Origin: Candidatus Nealsonbacteria bacterium CG01_land_8_20_14_3_00_12
Lineage (GTDB): Bacteria; Patescibacteriota; Minisyncoccia; Minisyncoccales; PETJ01
DNA: 5,621 bases
Direction of reading: 5' to 3'
Assembly (NCBI GenBank): GCA_002781125.1
Contig: PETJ01000038.1
Location: 1 to 5,621, forward strand
Below, one piece after another: positions 5,125 through 5,621 of the stretch. The notes beneath the pieces were generated by a model that had not been told where the DNA came from, did not search any database, and was given only the letters and a program-made list of their open reading frames with translations. A program made the translations under genes and the position numbers. Positions within the stretch are counted from its first letter, which is position 1. Each line of letters starts with the position of its first letter.

Positions 5125-5553
5125 ATGACCATTCAAGAGATACAAGAGGAAGTTATTAACGAATTCAAAATTTTTGACAACGAGATGGAAAAATATAATT
5201 ATCTGATTAAATTAGGAAAAAATTTGCCTCCAATTGACTCAAAATATAAAACAGAAGACAATCTTATCAAGGGTTGCCAGGTAAAAACCTGGTTTTATTC
5301 CTCATTTAAAGAGGGGAAAGTCTTTTATGAGATTGATAGTAGCACTGTTATGATAAGAGGGTTTATTGCTTTGTTAATAAGAGTTTTGTCTGGTCAAAAA
5401 CCAGAGGATATTAAAAATGCTGACATGTATTTTATTGACAAAATAGGGTTGAGAGAAAATTTCTCACCCCTTCGGGCAAATAGTCTTTGGAAATTGGTAA
5501 ATAAAATGAAATCAGATGTCACTTCGTATGAAACAAAGATGACTAAAAAATAA
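5125..5553 (+). CDS. sufE: SufE sulfur-acceptor protein
   Basis: A 142-residue SufE family protein, close to the usual length of about 140. The active Cys51 in KGCQVKTWF accepts the persulfide from SufS and stimulates its activity, then passes sulfur to the cluster scaffold. Other family features are the N-terminal YLIKLGKNLPPI (25-36), FYEIDSSTVMIRGFIALLIR (67-86), and LRENFSPLRANSLWKL (109-124). Presence beside sufS fits a working SufS-SufE pair. The start has no Shine-Dalgarno sequence. TATAAG at 5107-5112 could be a -10 but has no clear -35, so expression from the upstream genes is more likely. No terminator is visible in the 68 bases after the stop. Confidence 0.93.
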   Translation: MTIQEIQEEVINEFKIFDNEMEKYNYLIKLGKNLPPIDSKYKTEDNLIKGCQVKTWFYSSFKEGKVFYEIDSSTVMIRGFIALLIRVLSGQKPEDIKNADMYFIDKIGLRENFSPLRANSLWKLVNKMKSDVTSYETKMTKK

Positions 5554-5597
5554 ATACAGTGTTGGTCAAGGTCGAAAATTAAAAGTTAATTAATGGT

Positions 5598-5621
5598 TAT
5601 TATATGCAACAATGTTTAATT
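5598..5621 (+). other. Possible -10 box and start of a further gene, cut by the window edge
   Basis: TATTAT at 5598-5603 (overlapping TATATG at 5601-5606) precedes ATG 5612 by 8 nt, the same layout as other likely leaderless starts here. Only three codons remain before the edge, and no good -35 is seen, so this is a hint only. The rest of 5554-5597 is AT-rich, with a TTAATTAA palindrome at 5586-5593. Confidence 0.15.

Noticed and set aside
4281..5132. Three minus-strand frames opposite the cysteine synthase
   Set aside because: They are antisense shadows of a confidently identified gene, rich in residues expected from complementing AT-rich coding DNA.
1..5621. Alternative genetic code with TGA as Gly
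   Set aside because: TGA ends mntA, the receiver and NUDIX genes at sensible lengths with overlaps or close spacing, and glycines at conserved motif positions are encoded by GGN codons.

Overview
The window is AT-rich, compact bacterial DNA with every supported gene on the + strand. Short gene spacing, 4-14 bp overlaps, few Shine-Dalgarno sequences, a stand-alone receiver gene and a REP-like repeat at the left edge suggest a small-genome bacterium. A member of the Candidate Phyla Radiation (Patescibacteria) is my best guess, but this is inference and no marker gene here proves it. TGA is used as a normal stop, so there is no sign of the TGA=Gly code found in some of these lineages.

Left part (1-943): the end of a dispersed-repeat-like element is followed by a two-gene MntA/HepT toxin-antitoxin cassette. 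MntA is a minimal nucleotidyltransferase antitoxin with GSx10DxD, and HepT is a HEPN RNase toxin with Rx4HxY. They overlap by 14 bp.

Middle (944-2093): a promoter region leads into a single-domain response regulator and a PlsC-type lysophosphatidate acyltransferase, joined by an ATGA overlap.

Intergenic block (2094-2442): this 349-bp stretch is not empty. It holds two nearly identical 37-bp direct repeats, a strong sigma70-like promoter, a clear intrinsic terminator about 75 bp beyond it (suggesting a roughly 90-nt small RNA or attenuated leader), and most of a 44-codon gene for a putative single-pass membrane peptide. The stop of that small gene overlaps the start of the next gene, a NUDIX hydrolase (2443-2883).

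Right part (2907-5553): a sulfur module of SufS cysteine desulfurase, a cysteine synthase of the PLP fold-type II family, and SufE sulfur acceptor. Together they can make cysteine, remove its sulfur as a persulfide on SufS Cys374, and pass it to SufE Cys51. The SufBCD scaffold is not in the window. The cysteine synthase resembles the CysM/O-phosphoserine type in one substrate loop.

Several unit-leading genes have a -10-like hexamer 6-7 nt before the ATG and no Shine-Dalgarno sequence, which suggests leaderless mRNAs. I see no CRISPR array, tRNA, rRNA or transposase gene.
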